DNA from: Haloarcula salina
GTDB lineage: Archaea > Halobacteriota > Halobacteria > Halobacteriales > Haloarculaceae
Length of the DNA stretch: 64,000 nt
Direction: 5' to 3'
Assembly: GCF_010119195.1 (NCBI RefSeq)
Contig: NZ_WRXL01000003.1
Coordinates: 383,893 to 447,892, forward strand
Shown here: positions 53,006-61,900 of the stretch, in pieces
Layout of the letters: every line of letters starts with the position of its first letter
Position numbering within the stretch: position 1 is the stretch's first letter
Program-made: the position numbers and the translations under genes
Notes under the pieces: generated by a model
The model's database searches: none
The model's input: the letters and a program-made list of their open reading frames with translations, nothing else
Told to the model about the DNA's origin: nothing

Positions 53006-54525
53006 GCGTCCCGCCCCGGCTCCTCGCCGCCCGCTCGGGCCTCGGCGTCGGGTTCGTCGTCGCGGTTCGTCTCGCTCACGTCGCCGTCGTCGGCCGTCGG
53101 ATCGGTGAGGTCGAGTTCGGCAGATCCGTCTCCCGTCCCGTCATCGGTCTCGGCCGAGGGATACGATCTCGGCTCGGACGGCGCCGGACTGTCGTCTGAT
53201 TCGGTCTGGGTCGGCGCGTCCCCCGCGTCGGCGCCCTCCCGCGACTCGTCCGAACCGACCGGCTCGGGCGGCGCGTCGACCATCGCCGTCGGGGTCTCGT
53301 CGAGCGGTTCGGTCGGCTGGGTCTCCGCCTCGCTCGCCGCCAGTTCGGCCTGTATCTCCTCGATGTCCGTCTCGTCGACGTCGGTGAGTTCGCCGTCGCC
53401 GTCGGCGACCGCCGCCCGCGCGACATCGCTGTCAGCCCCGGTCCGGTCGCCCGACGTACCAGCCTCGGCTTCCGACGCCGTCGGCGCTCCGGTCTCGTCC
53501 ACCGCCGGCCCGTCGTCGGCCGCAGCGACCGCCTCTCCGTCGCCCCGTTCGACCTCGTCGTCGATGTCGACGCCGAGGGAGGTGTCGACGTCCTCCTCCT
53601 CGGTCGGGAGGAAGGACTCGTCGGTCGGTTCGTCCTTCTCCAGTGATTCGATACCCGGGGGCCACTGCTCGTCGGGGTCGGGCGGCTCCCGGTAGCCGCG
53701 CGCGTCTTCGAGCGGGCACTCGGCGTCGTCGCGGAGCTCCTGGCCCTCCGCGCCCTCGCCGCTGGAGTAGGCGCTCGCGGCCCGCGTGAGCCAGTCGCTG
53801 GCCTGCCACAGCGCGTTGGCCTTGGCCTTCGCGCCCTCGTAGATCGGCGCCAGCGACCCGTCGTCGCCGAACCGGACGGCGGTGTCGAAGTGGTCCTCGG
53901 CGGCTTCGAACTCCTCGCGAGCTCGCTGGAAGTCGCCCTGGGCGACCACCCACTCCGAGTCACGGAAGCCGTCCATCGCCGCGGTGAATGCCCGTCGTCC
54001 CTCCGTGTAGTGGGCGTGGCCGACGCGGTAGCGGGCGAAGGCGGTGTCGCCGCCGCCGGTGTCCGCGATGGCGTCCTTGACCTCCTCGACGCGGGGCAGT
54101 TCCCGGAGGTCGTCCGTGCTCCAGGCGTACTGAACCACCCCGTCGTGGTCGATGACGACGACGGCCCGCTCGACGAGGCGCTGGCCGATGGGGTCCACGA
54201 ATTCGACGCCGTACTCGCTGGCGACCTCGTGGTCGGTGTCCGCGAGCAGCGGGATCTTCAGGTCGTAGCGGTCGGCGAAGGCCCGGTGGCTGTACACCGA
54301 GTCCGGGCTGATTCCGAGGATGGTCACGTCCTTCTGCATCGTAAAGAGGTCGAGTTCGCCGAGGTCACACGAGGTCTCGTCGCAGGCCGGATTGAAGTCC
54401 GCCGGGTAGAATGCGAGGACCACCACGTCCTCGCCGAGGTACTCCGACAGCGCGACCCGCTTGCGTTCCCCGTCGACCAGCGCCGGCAGTTCGAACGCCG
54501 GTGCGGCTGTCCCCTCCGAAAGCAC
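53002..54525 (-). CDS. Peroxiredoxin with helical domain and long acidic disordered tail
   Basis: The 507-residue protein starts at a GTG fixed by a TATA-like TGTTATAG about 27 bases upstream. Residues 1-150 are an AhpC/TSA peroxiredoxin: VVVLAFYPADFNPACDETSC has a candidate peroxidatic Cys48 and a second Cys53. Residues about 160-265 are helical (ARYRVGHAHYTEGRRAFTAA), like TPR or HEPN-type bundles. Residues about 290-507 are low complexity and extremely acidic. Normal peroxiredoxins have 150-200 residues. The helical part may dock a partner and the tail may aid solubility in high salt. Confidence 0.85.
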   Translation of the reverse strand: MLSEGTAAPAFELPALVDGERKRVALSEYLGEDVVVLAFYPADFNPACDETSCDLGELDLFTMQKDVTILGISPDSVYSHRAFADRYDLKIPLLADTDHEVASEYGVEFVDPIGQRLVERAVVVIDHDGVVQYAWSTDDLRELPRVEEVKDAIADTGGGDTAFARYRVGHAHYTEGRRAFTAAMDGFRDSEWVVAQGDFQRAREEFEAAEDHFDTAVRFGDDGSLAPIYEGAKAKANALWQASDWLTRAASAYSSGEGAEGQELRDDAECPLEDARGYREPPDPDEQWPPGIESLEKDEPTDESFLPTEEEDVDTSLGVDIDDEVERGDGEAVAAADDGPAVDETGAPTASEAEAGTSGDRTGADSDVARAAVADGDGELTDVDETDIEEIQAELAASEAETQPTEPLDETPTAMVDAPPEPVGSDESREGADAGDAPTQTESDDSPAPSEPRSYPSAETDDGTGDGSAELDLTDPTADDGDVSETNRDDEPDAEARAGGEEPGRDA

Positions 54526-54612
54526 ACGCAGACAAATCAGCCCCGTCTATAACAGTGTTTGCCCGCTATCACGGAGCGAGCCCCTTTTACCGCCCAGCGC
54601 GCTACGCACGGT

Positions 54613-55128
54613 GTGGAACTGCACGTCCGCTACGAGGGCGACGACGACCCCGACAAGTGCAGCGCGCGGAAGCTGTCCCGCCTGGACGAGGCCGAACTCC
54701 ACCGCGCGACGCGCTCGACACCGCCGGGTATCGTCCTCAACCCCTTCGCCGACCAGGCGCTCTCGCCGGCCGACCGACCGGCCCCCGGCGACGGCGCGCG
54801 ACACAGCCGGGTCGTCGCTCTCGACTGCTCGTGGGAGACGGCCGAGCGGGAGGCGTTCGACCTCGAAGGCGTCCACCGCTCGCTGCCGTTTCTGGTCGCG
54901 GGCAATCCCGTCAACTTCGGGACGGCGTTCCAGCTGAACACCGTCGAGGCCTTCGCCGGCGCGCTCGCCATCCTCGGCGAACGCGACCACGCCGAACGCA
55001 TCCTCTCGCCGTTCTCCTGGGGCCACACGTTTCTGGAACTGAACGAGGAACCGCTGCGGCGCTACGCTGACTGTGCGGATTCGAGCGACGTGATCGACGT
55101 GCAGGACGACTATCTCGCCGAGGAGTGA
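54613..55128 (+). CDS. tsr3: 16S rRNA aminocarboxypropyltransferase Tsr3
   Basis: From GTG 54613 the product is 171 residues. It begins [20 protein letters not shown] and contains [33 protein letters not shown] and [20 protein letters not shown], all typical of the RLI-associated DUF367/Tsr3 SPOUT-like fold. It transfers the aminocarboxypropyl group of SAM to a modified uridine of the small rRNA. A CCTTTTACC box about 27 bases upstream selects this GTG over the ATG at 54559. Confidence 0.93.
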   Translation: MELHVRYEGDDDPDKCSARKLSRLDEAELHRATRSTPPGIVLNPFADQALSPADRPAPGDGARHSRVVALDCSWETAEREAFDLEGVHRSLPFLVAGNPVNFGTAFQLNTVEAFAGALAILGERDHAERILSPFSWGHTFLELNEEPLRRYADCADSSDVIDVQDDYLAEE

Positions 55129-55131
55129 CGG

Positions 55132-55245
55132 TCACCGGGGCTGTGCTGGCTTCTCGTTGAGCGGCGCATCGCAGTGCGGGCAGGCCTCTCGGGCGTGTGC
55201 CTCGAACACGTCCTCGATGCGCTCGCCGCAGGTCTGACAGCGCAT
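55132..55245 (-). CDS. 37-residue zinc-finger protein
   Basis: The frame encodes MRCQTCGERIEDVFEAHARE, then ACPHCDAPLNEKPAQPR. Two CxxC knuckles 18 residues apart make a compact zinc ribbon. A GTTACAATA box about 27 bases upstream supports the gene. Many haloarchaeal micro-proteins of this type exist, some affecting growth or motility. Its stop codon lies 4 bases past the convergent tsr3 stop. Confidence 0.75.
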   Translation of the reverse strand: MRCQTCGERIEDVFEAHAREACPHCDAPLNEKPAQPR

Positions 55246-55315
55246 AGCAGTGCGTAGCACGCCCCTGGTATTGTAACTTTCCCAATATGTTCCCTGCGCT
55301 CTCATGGCCGCCGGA

Positions 55316-56371
55316 TCAGCGGAAACCGGTCCCGATGCCGACGGGCGATTCCGGCGGTTCCAGCGGACTCGTCGGCAGGTCGGCGTCCGGGTCCGGGTCG
55401 TTGTAGCCGCCCGGTGCCACGTCGTTGGGGCCGTCGGGATACCACAGCGACGCGAGCGCCTGGATGTGGTCCCGGCCGACCCCGAGTTCGAACTGGCCGC
55501 CGCCGTAGAGGTCGATGTCGTTGCGCTCGCAGTACGCGATGGTGTCCAGGACGGACTCGACGGTGCCACACCGGGACGGCTTCATGTTGAGCCACTCTGG
55601 CTCGAACGGCAGGTCTTCGATGCTCTCGACGCCGGTGATGGGCACGTCCCAGGTGACCCGCTCCTCCCACCCGTCGAACACCGGGCGGGTCTCGTCGGTC
55701 AGGTTCGGGTCCTCGATCAGCGCGTTCGGGACGCCGTCGACGACGCGGCGGTAGAACGCGGGGTCGGCGTCGACGCCGACCTCACCGTCGTCGTACAGCC
55801 CCTTCAGGTCCAGCACGCGCACGTCGTACTCGCTCACCTCCGCGACGAGGCCGTCGTCCCAGGACGGCGTGGGGTCGAGCTTGAACGCGAGGTCGCCGTA
55901 GCGGTCGTACAGCGTCGCCAGCCGGTCGGCTGTGGGGGGCGCGTCGTCGCCGGGGTCCGACAGCCGCGTCGAGACGACGAACGAGACGGGGTCGTAGGAC
56001 CGCCCGACCGCCGCCCCGAGGGAGGTGTCGGCCTGCTTCAGCGCGAGGTCCAGCGCGGCGCTCTCGAACCCCCAGCGCCGGTAGTGGCGAAACCGCTCCT
56101 CTTCGGGCGGCTCCGGCCAGAGGTCGGCCTCGTCGAGCGCCGTCGAGAACGTGTCGAGCGTGTACTCGCCCGACAGCGACACCTCGTGACCCGCAAGCGC
56201 GTCGTGGGCCGCCGTGGCGTAGGTCACGTCCTCGCCGCGACCCGCCAGGCCGTTGCCTTCGAGAGAAATCGTGGTCGTCGCCCGGTCGAAGCCGCTCGAC
56301 GTGGCGCGCTCTCGGCGCTCGAAACTGCAGTCCTCGACGGTCAGCGGGAGGGCCGCGACTTCGTCGTACAT
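55316..56371 (-). CDS. Enolase-superfamily-like protein
   Basis: The 351-residue protein shows an enolase/mandelate-racemase barrel: FESAALDLALKQADTSLGAA, then FKLDPTP, VRVLDLKGLYDD, ALIEDPNL, WLNMKPSRCG and GGGQFELGVGR. The usual KxK motif reads FKLDP and the metal-ligand set (D, E, D/E) is only partly clear, so the activity is uncertain. It is not obviously MenC, since no menaquinone genes are near. A CCTTTAGG box about 27 bases upstream supports the start. Confidence 0.78.
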   Translation of the reverse strand: MYDEVAALPLTVEDCSFERRERATSSGFDRATTTISLEGNGLAGRGEDVTYATAAHDALAGHEVSLSGEYTLDTFSTALDEADLWPEPPEEERFRHYRRWGFESAALDLALKQADTSLGAAVGRSYDPVSFVVSTRLSDPGDDAPPTADRLATLYDRYGDLAFKLDPTPSWDDGLVAEVSEYDVRVLDLKGLYDDGEVGVDADPAFYRRVVDGVPNALIEDPNLTDETRPVFDGWEERVTWDVPITGVESIEDLPFEPEWLNMKPSRCGTVESVLDTIAYCERNDIDLYGGGQFELGVGRDHIQALASLWYPDGPNDVAPGGYNDPDPDADLPTSPLEPPESPVGIGTGFR

Positions 56372-56476
56372 GGGCTCCCTTCGCGCGGCGGCCGCCTAAA
56401 GGCGACGACGGGGAGTCGGTTCTCGCGGCCCGGTCTTGGACGAACGTTTATGGGAATTCCGGGCGACCGTTCACGC

Positions 56477-56701
56477 ATGAGCGTGCTACAGACCGTCAAA
56501 GACGTGCTGCGGGCGTCCACCGAGTCGGCCGACCGCGGCGAGGGAACGGGCACGGCCTCGAAGGGGGCGTACTGGTGTGACGACTGCGACGAGCGGATCC
56601 GCGACGTCGACGCCGACGGCGACGGCCCGCCCGCGTGTCCGACCTGTGGCGAGACGATGCGCTTCGAGCGCTCGCCGAGCTCCACCGGGTGCGCGTGCTG
56701 A
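56477..56701 (+). CDS. Small zinc-ribbon protein
   Basis: The 74-residue protein has two knuckles, WCDDCDERI (about 33-41) and ACPTCGETM (about 53-61), and ends TGCAC. It should fold as a zinc ribbon. A GTTTATGG box about 27-31 bases upstream supports ATG 56477. It is followed after 6 bases by the 98-residue gene and then the ArsA/Get3 gene, so it probably belongs to that operon. Confidence 0.8.
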   Translation: MSVLQTVKDVLRASTESADRGEGTGTASKGAYWCDDCDERIRDVDADGDGPPACPTCGETMRFERSPSSTGCAC

Positions 56702-56707
56702 CCGCCC

Positions 56708-57004
56708 ATGGACGTGGACAAACGCATCGATGCGTACCTCGACGCGCTCGAAGAGTGGCTGCACGGGCTGTACCACGGGATGATCGAGCACCCGTCGGTC
56801 GAGAAGATCGAGAAGGAGGCCGAGGACACGGCGGACGTGTTCATGTTCGCCTGCTTCGCCGACGCCTTCGGCATCCCCAGCCCCGTCTCGTACTACACCG
56901 CCGAACTCCTGCCCTATCTCACCGACGAGTTCACCCAGTGGGAGCGTCGAATGTGGGACCGACAGTCGCTGCTCGAACGCAAGGGCCAGCAGTACCACTT
57001 CTGA
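56708..57004 (+). CDS. 98-residue protein of unknown function, Get3-linked
   Basis: The helical protein begins DVDKRIDAYLDALEEWLHGL and contains DVFMFACFADAFGIPSPVSY and TAELLPYLTDEFTQWERRMW. The aromatic, weakly hydrophobic helices suggest an amphipathic or membrane-contacting protein. I do not recognise the family. It lies 6 bases after the zinc ribbon and 1 base before the ArsA/Get3 gene. A role with tail-anchored or other membrane proteins is inferred from context only. Confidence 0.75.
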   Translation: MDVDKRIDAYLDALEEWLHGLYHGMIEHPSVEKIEKEAEDTADVFMFACFADAFGIPSPVSYYTAELLPYLTDEFTQWERRMWDRQSLLERKGQQYHF

Positions 57005-57005
57005 G

Positions 57006-57980
57006 ATGAACAGGTTCGTCTTCTTCGGCGGCAAGGGCGGGGTCGGCAAGACCACCGTCTCGGCCGCCTACGGGCTGAACTGCGCTCGCGCGGGACTGGA
57101 AACCCTGCTGGTGTCGACTGACCCCGCCCACAGCACGTCGGACGTGTTCGACCAGCAGTTCGGCGACGAGCCGACCGCGGTTTCCGGCCACGACGGGCTC
57201 TGGGCGATGGAGATCGACCCCGAGGCCGAGATCGACCGCCACATGCGCGAGATCAAGGCGACGATGTCAGATCAGGTGAGCCCGGCCATCGTCAACGAGA
57301 TCGACCGCCAGATCGAACTCGCCCACCGAACGCCCGGGGCCTACGAGGCGGCGCTGTTCGACCGCCTCATCGACGTGATGCGGTCGAGCGAGGACTACGA
57401 CCGCGTCGTCTTCGACACCTCGCCGACCGGCGGGACCCTGCGCCTGCTGTCGCTCCCCGAATTCCTCGAATCGTGGGTCGAGCGCCTCCGCGAGAAGCGC
57501 GCCGAGAGCGTCGACCTGTTCGAGAAGGCGGCCATCGGCGACAAGGAAGCCCGCGCGAAACTCGCCGACGACCCCATCCTGGCGCGCCTGGCAGAGCGCA
57601 AGGAGCAGTTCGCGTTCGCCGGCGAGACGCTCCGGGAGGACGCCGCCTTCTTCCTCGTGTTGAACCCCGACGAACTCTCCATCGAGGAGTCCCACCGCGC
57701 CGTCGACGACCTCGAATCGGCGGGGCTGAGCGTCGGCGGTCTCGTCGTCAACAAGGTCGCACCCGAACCTGACCCCGAGGAGAGCGGGACCGGCGCGACG
57801 TTCCTGCGGGAGCGCCACCGGACCGAGCGCGACCGACTGGACCGCATCGAACGGGAGTTCGACCAGCCGATCGTCGCCGTCATCGAACAGCGCGTCGCCG
57901 AGATCAAGGGTGGCCTCCTCGACGAGATCGCTGCCGAACTCGACATCGACGTGACGGCCGCGCCGCCGGAACAGGGGTAG
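57006..57980 (+). CDS. ArsA/Get3 family ATPase
   Basis: The 324-residue protein has the deviant Walker A FFGGKGGVGKTTV (about 6-18), switch I DPAHSTSDVFDQQFG (about 39-53) and VVFDTSPTGGTLRLLSLPE. A single ATPase domain and no Cys triad for arsenite argue for a Get3-like targeting factor that dimerises and carries membrane proteins, rather than an arsenite pump. It is the third gene of a tight three-gene run starting with the zinc ribbon. Confidence 0.92.
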   Translation: MNRFVFFGGKGGVGKTTVSAAYGLNCARAGLETLLVSTDPAHSTSDVFDQQFGDEPTAVSGHDGLWAMEIDPEAEIDRHMREIKATMSDQVSPAIVNEIDRQIELAHRTPGAYEAALFDRLIDVMRSSEDYDRVVFDTSPTGGTLRLLSLPEFLESWVERLREKRAESVDLFEKAAIGDKEARAKLADDPILARLAERKEQFAFAGETLREDAAFFLVLNPDELSIEESHRAVDDLESAGLSVGGLVVNKVAPEPDPEESGTGATFLRERHRTERDRLDRIEREFDQPIVAVIEQRVAEIKGGLLDEIAAELDIDVTAAPPEQG

Positions 57981-58087
57981 GGACCGTTTCCCTCGTGAGA
58001 GTAATCTCGGTTCAGTCGCGGACACGACTCTTTTCGACCCCTGACTCGGGTCCGACCCAGGGATCGGGCCTGAGTATTCAGAGTCTG

Positions 58088-58115
58088 TTATAAATAATCG
58101 TCAGCAATTATTAAG
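58088..58115 (+). promoter_or_regulatory. Two TATA-like boxes before cstA
   Basis: TTATAAATA (58088-58096) and ATTATTAAG (58107-58115) lie in an AT-rich stretch. The second is centred about 27 bases before GTG 58138 and would leave a 15-base leader before ATG 58153 containing GAGGT. Two start points are possible. Confidence 0.5.
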
Positions 58116-58152
58116 TGAGTATTGGACGCAACGATATGTGAGGTTCACTACC

Positions 58153-59982
58153 ATGGTACAAGTCATCTGGCTCGTCATCGCAACGCTGCTAACGTTCACG
58201 GTGGGATACGTCGGGTACTCCCGGTATCTCGCACGGTTCGTCGAACTCGACGACAGCAACGAGACACCGGCGCACAAGTACGAGGACGGCCAGGAGTACG
58301 TCCCGGCAAAGAAACCGGTGTTGCTGGGCCACCACTACTCCAGCATCGCCGGCGGCGCGCCCATCGTCGGCCCGATCACCGCCGGCGTCGTCTGGGGGTG
58401 GGTGCCGGCGCTGCTGTGGATCGCCATCGGCAACCCGCTGCTGGGGAGCGTCCACGACTTCGTGTCGCTGTCGGGCAGCCTGCGACACGAGGGCAAGTCG
58501 ATCGGCTACATCATCGGCGAGTACGTCGGCGACCGCGGCAAGAACATGCTGCTGTGGTTCGCCTTCCTGACGATCATCCTCGTCGTCGCGGTGTTCGCGC
58601 TCGTGGTCGCCATCGTGTTCAACGCCTATCCGCAGGCCGCGACGGCCAGTTTCGTCTACATCGCGCTCGCGCTCGTCTTCGGCGTCTACCTCTATCAGTT
58701 CGACCTGCCGTTCATCCCGGGGACGGCCGTGTTCGTCGCCGCGGTGTTCGGTGGCGTCTGGGTCGGCCTCAACTTCCCGATCGCGCTGTTCCCGGCCGCG
58801 GAAGGGTCGTCGTACGCGCCGGAGACCATCGTCCTGTTCGGCTCTGGACTGGCCTCGCTCGTGCCCGCGGCGGGCACGCTCGGGGCGAACACCGCCGGCT
58901 GGATTCCGGTCATCCTCCTCTATGCAGCCATCGCGTCGGTCCTGCCCGTGTGGATGTTGCTCCAGCCGCGCGACTTCCTCTCGTCGTTCCTGCTGTACGC
59001 GGGCGTCGGCGGCGCGCTGCTCGCGGTCATCGTCGGCACGCTACTGGGGACCTCGGCGGAACCGCTGACCATCTCGCTCGAACCGTACTACGGCTTCATG
59101 GGGACCGCGGGGCTCCCGCTGTTCCCACTACTGTTCGTGACCATCGCCTGCGGGACCATCAGCGGTTTCCACTCGCTGGTCTCCTCGGGCACCACGGCGA
59201 AGCAACTCAACAAGGAGTCCGACGCCCGCCCCATCGGCTACGGCGGCATGCTCGGTGAGGGGCTGCTGGCGACGGTGGCGCTCGGCACGGTCGCCATCGC
59301 CGGCGTCACGGCCGGCGGCGGCATCGGTCGCGCCCTCCCGAACTTCGCCAGCGGCGGCGCGGTGATGCTGTCGAGTTTCGGTATCCCGCTCGAGATCGGC
59401 GCGGTGTTCATGGCGCTGGTCCTCGTGAGCTTCCTGCTGACCTCGACCGACACCGCGGTTCGACTCGGCCGCTACATGGCCGAGGAGATCGTCGGGACGC
59501 CGACCGCCTCCTCGTCGGCCGTCCGGCAGGTCCAGTCCGTCGGCATCAACCGCTACAGCAACGCCGCGATCCAGTGCCTCGTCGCGTACGCGCTCGTCGC
59601 CAGCGGATCGTGGGCGAGCCTCTGGCCCCTGTTCGGCGGCGCGAACCAGTTGCTCGCCGCGCTGGCCCTGCTGACCGCGACGGTGTGGCTGGCCAACTGG
59701 GACGACAACAAACAGCTCATCAGCACCGGCGTCCCGATGGCGCTGATGACGCTCATCACCGTCATCGCGCTGCTGTACCTCGCGCTCTATCAGAACCTCT
59801 ACCAGCAGTTCGTGCAGGGTGGGTTCGCGCCGGAAGCGGGCATCGTGGCTCGCGTCTCCGTCGCCGCGCAGATCGTCCTGGCGCTCGTGCTCGTCGGTCT
59901 CGCGCTGTCGCTGGTCTGGATCGGCTACAACAACATCAAGTCGGTCCGCCGTGAACCCGGCGCGACGCCAGCCGACGACTGA
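58153..59982 (+). CDS. cstA: Carbon starvation protein CstA
   Basis: The 609-residue protein has about 15-16 membrane helices. CstA motifs include LGHHYSSIAGGAPIVGPITA (about 57-76), VSLSGSLRHEGKSIGYIIGE and SGFHSLVSSGTTAKQLNKES. CstA/YjiY proteins take up pyruvate or peptides under carbon limitation. The ATG at 58153 follows a GAGGT ribosome-like site by 8 bases; GTG 58138 would add 5 residues. It is a single gene with its own promoter region of about 170 bases. Confidence 0.93.
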   Translation: MVQVIWLVIATLLTFTVGYVGYSRYLARFVELDDSNETPAHKYEDGQEYVPAKKPVLLGHHYSSIAGGAPIVGPITAGVVWGWVPALLWIAIGNPLLGSVHDFVSLSGSLRHEGKSIGYIIGEYVGDRGKNMLLWFAFLTIILVVAVFALVVAIVFNAYPQAATASFVYIALALVFGVYLYQFDLPFIPGTAVFVAAVFGGVWVGLNFPIALFPAAEGSSYAPETIVLFGSGLASLVPAAGTLGANTAGWIPVILLYAAIASVLPVWMLLQPRDFLSSFLLYAGVGGALLAVIVGTLLGTSAEPLTISLEPYYGFMGTAGLPLFPLLFVTIACGTISGFHSLVSSGTTAKQLNKESDARPIGYGGMLGEGLLATVALGTVAIAGVTAGGGIGRALPNFASGGAVMLSSFGIPLEIGAVFMALVLVSFLLTSTDTAVRLGRYMAEEIVGTPTASSSAVRQVQSVGINRYSNAAIQCLVAYALVASGSWASLWPLFGGANQLLAALALLTATVWLANWDDNKQLISTGVPMALMTLITVIALLYLALYQNLYQQFVQGGFAPEAGIVARVSVAAQIVLALVLVGLALSLVWIGYNNIKSVRREPGATPADD

Positions 59983-60164
59983 GTCGCCGTCGTTACGGCT
60001 CTAGACGCTCGTACACCTCGTTTCGTATGACCAACGCGGGTTCTCTGACACTTGATGCGTCTCTGTGTCCCGAAGTTCCACGCGCACCCACCGGTCACGC
60101 CTGCGCTCTCGCTTACCGCGAGCGAGGAACGCCGTCGACGTGGAACGGAGAGGCCGCGTCTGGC

Positions 60165-61211
60165 TCAGTCTGCACGTAGCAGTTCGACGACGAAGACGGT
60201 TCCCGTCGGCTGGTTGTCTTCGGCCCAGACCTCGCCACCGTACTGGGTAACTAATCTCTCGACGAGGTAGAGTCCAATTCCCGTCCCGGGACTCCCGAGT
60301 CCCCGCTCTCCCTTGCCGAAGACGATGTCTTTCTGATCGTCGGGGATTCCGGGCCCGTTGTCGGCTATTCGAACCCTGACCGCCTCGTCACGAACCACAC
60401 ACGACACCTCGACATGGGGGGTGTCCTCGTCGTTGTGTTGGACGGCGTTGTTGAGGAGGTTCCGGAAGACCGAACTGAGCATGCTATCGGCAGCGACCGT
60501 GACCTCTGGAAGCGAACCGTTCAGTACGAACTCAGCAGCTGGGTAGGACTCCCTCCGAAGCGACAGTTCGGTCTCGAGAATCGAATCGAGTGAAATCGGC
60601 TCTACTGCGACGTCCTCGTTCGACGTGACCGTCTCGACGTAATCGCGCGCGGTCTCGGTCAGATCGACGACGTGTTCGCCGCTGGCGAGAATCTTCTGTA
60701 GGTACTCCGCCCCCTCGTCATCGACGTGGTCCGTCAGTATCTCTACCCACCCGAGGACGACCGCCATATCGTTGCGAATATCGTGGCGGACGATCCGGTT
60801 CAGCAGTTCGAGTTCCTGTTCGCGGCGCTTTTGTTCCGTGATGTCGGTGCAGATCCCGACGACTTCCGAGACATTCCCCTCATCATCTCGCAGGAGAACT
60901 TGCCGGGTGAGCGTCCAGCGGACCTCCCCATCCGGTCGAACGATGCGCCCCTCGTAGGCGGCGTCACGGAGTTCGGTCGTCGATGCCTCCATGTTTGCGC
61001 GAACGCGGTCCCGGTCGTCGGGGTGAATGGTGGCGAGTAAGCTGCTGACGTCGTCCTTGACGTCGTCGGGCGGGATGCCCCAGATGTCTTCGAAGCCAGC
61101 GCTGATGTAGTCGAATTCGCCGGGTTCGGTCGCCGTCCAGAGCGCCACGCCGTCGACCTCGTCGAACAGTGCCCGAAAGTCACGACGTTGCCCGAGCGAG
61201 GCCCCGTCCAT
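60165..61211 (-). CDS. PAS domain sensor histidine kinase
   Basis: The 348-residue soluble protein has one PAS domain (about 10-130, ending EVVGICTDITEQKRREQELE). The H-box LLNRIVRHDIRNDM has His143. The N-box is FRNLLNNAVQHN (about 255), and the G boxes are IADNGPGIP and GSPGTGIGLYLVERL. It has no membrane helix and no receiver gene nearby. A TATA-like TTTATACGG about 27 bases upstream of the ATG supports the start. The signal is unknown. Confidence 0.9.
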   Translation of the reverse strand: MDGASLGQRRDFRALFDEVDGVALWTATEPGEFDYISAGFEDIWGIPPDDVKDDVSSLLATIHPDDRDRVRANMEASTTELRDAAYEGRIVRPDGEVRWTLTRQVLLRDDEGNVSEVVGICTDITEQKRREQELELLNRIVRHDIRNDMAVVLGWVEILTDHVDDEGAEYLQKILASGEHVVDLTETARDYVETVTSNEDVAVEPISLDSILETELSLRRESYPAAEFVLNGSLPEVTVAADSMLSSVFRNLLNNAVQHNDEDTPHVEVSCVVRDEAVRVRIADNGPGIPDDQKDIVFGKGERGLGSPGTGIGLYLVERLVTQYGGEVWAEDNQPTGTVFVVELLRAD

Positions 61212-61286
61212 ACGAATTCCTCGATCTCAATCCGTATAAATCCCAGCCACGATACCCGTCCTCCTGACGGATCTCGATACCCCGGC

Positions 61287-61898
61287 TCAGCCGAGCCACG
61301 TGCGGAGCCGTCCGAGGAGTCCGCGCGATTCGGCCGCGTCGAGGTCGCGCCACAGTTCGAACGCCGCCGCCACGTCGGCCTCGGCGCTGGCGACGGCGTC
61401 CTCCCGGTCGGGGGCGACGACGACGAGGTTGACCTCGTAGGCCCCGTAGTAGCCGTACTTCAGGAGCGTGCGGTCGCGGAAGCCGCTGACGAACTCCCGG
61501 ACCGACTCGGGGATGCGGGGTGCGACGAGGACGAACGTGAACTCCGTCCCGTGGTGCTCCTCGTCGGCGTCGATGCGCTCCTCCGCGAGGTCGTGGCCCA
61601 GGTCGACGAGGGCGTCCAGGTCGGCCTCCGAGACGCCGTCCACGCGCCGGGCGAACAGGTGCTCGACGGTCTCGTAGTTGGCCCAGTTCAGCGACTGGTG
61701 GAGCACCTGCTTCTGGCTCTCGATGGTGAGGCGGCCGTACAGGTCGAACCGCTCTCCCCCGGCGTCGTGGTCCCGTTCGAGGTCGTAGTTGAACGCGAGT
61801 CGGTCGGCGACGGCGTCGACGTACTGGTCGTCCCACTCGGGGCGTTCGGCCCGCGCGGGCTCCACCTCGTCCGACGGCGCGTCGTCTGTGCCGCTCAT
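61287..61898 (-). CDS. Hypothetical protein paired with a cupin
   Basis: The 203-residue protein begins SGTDDAPSDEVEPARAERPE and contains DAVADRLAFNYDLERDHDAG, RFDLYGRLTIESQKQVLHQS and FRDRTLLKYGYYGAYEVNLV. It has acidic helices and one strand-rich stretch, and no catalytic motif. I do not recognise the family. It starts 2 bases after the cupin stop and lacks its own promoter, so the two are co-transcribed. Confidence 0.75.
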   Translation of the reverse strand: MSGTDDAPSDEVEPARAERPEWDDQYVDAVADRLAFNYDLERDHDAGGERFDLYGRLTIESQKQVLHQSLNWANYETVEHLFARRVDGVSEADLDALVDLGHDLAEERIDADEEHHGTEFTFVLVAPRIPESVREFVSGFRDRTLLKYGYYGAYEVNLVVVAPDREDAVASAEADVAAAFELWRDLDAAESRGLLGRLRTWLG

Positions 61899-61900
61899 CG

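Noticed and set aside
55316..56371. Naming the enolase-like protein MenC
   Set aside because: The active-site residues are only partly clear and no menaquinone genes are nearby.
60001..60164. Gap after cstA checked for tRNA or small genes
   Set aside because: No cloverleaf, promoter or credible frame was found.
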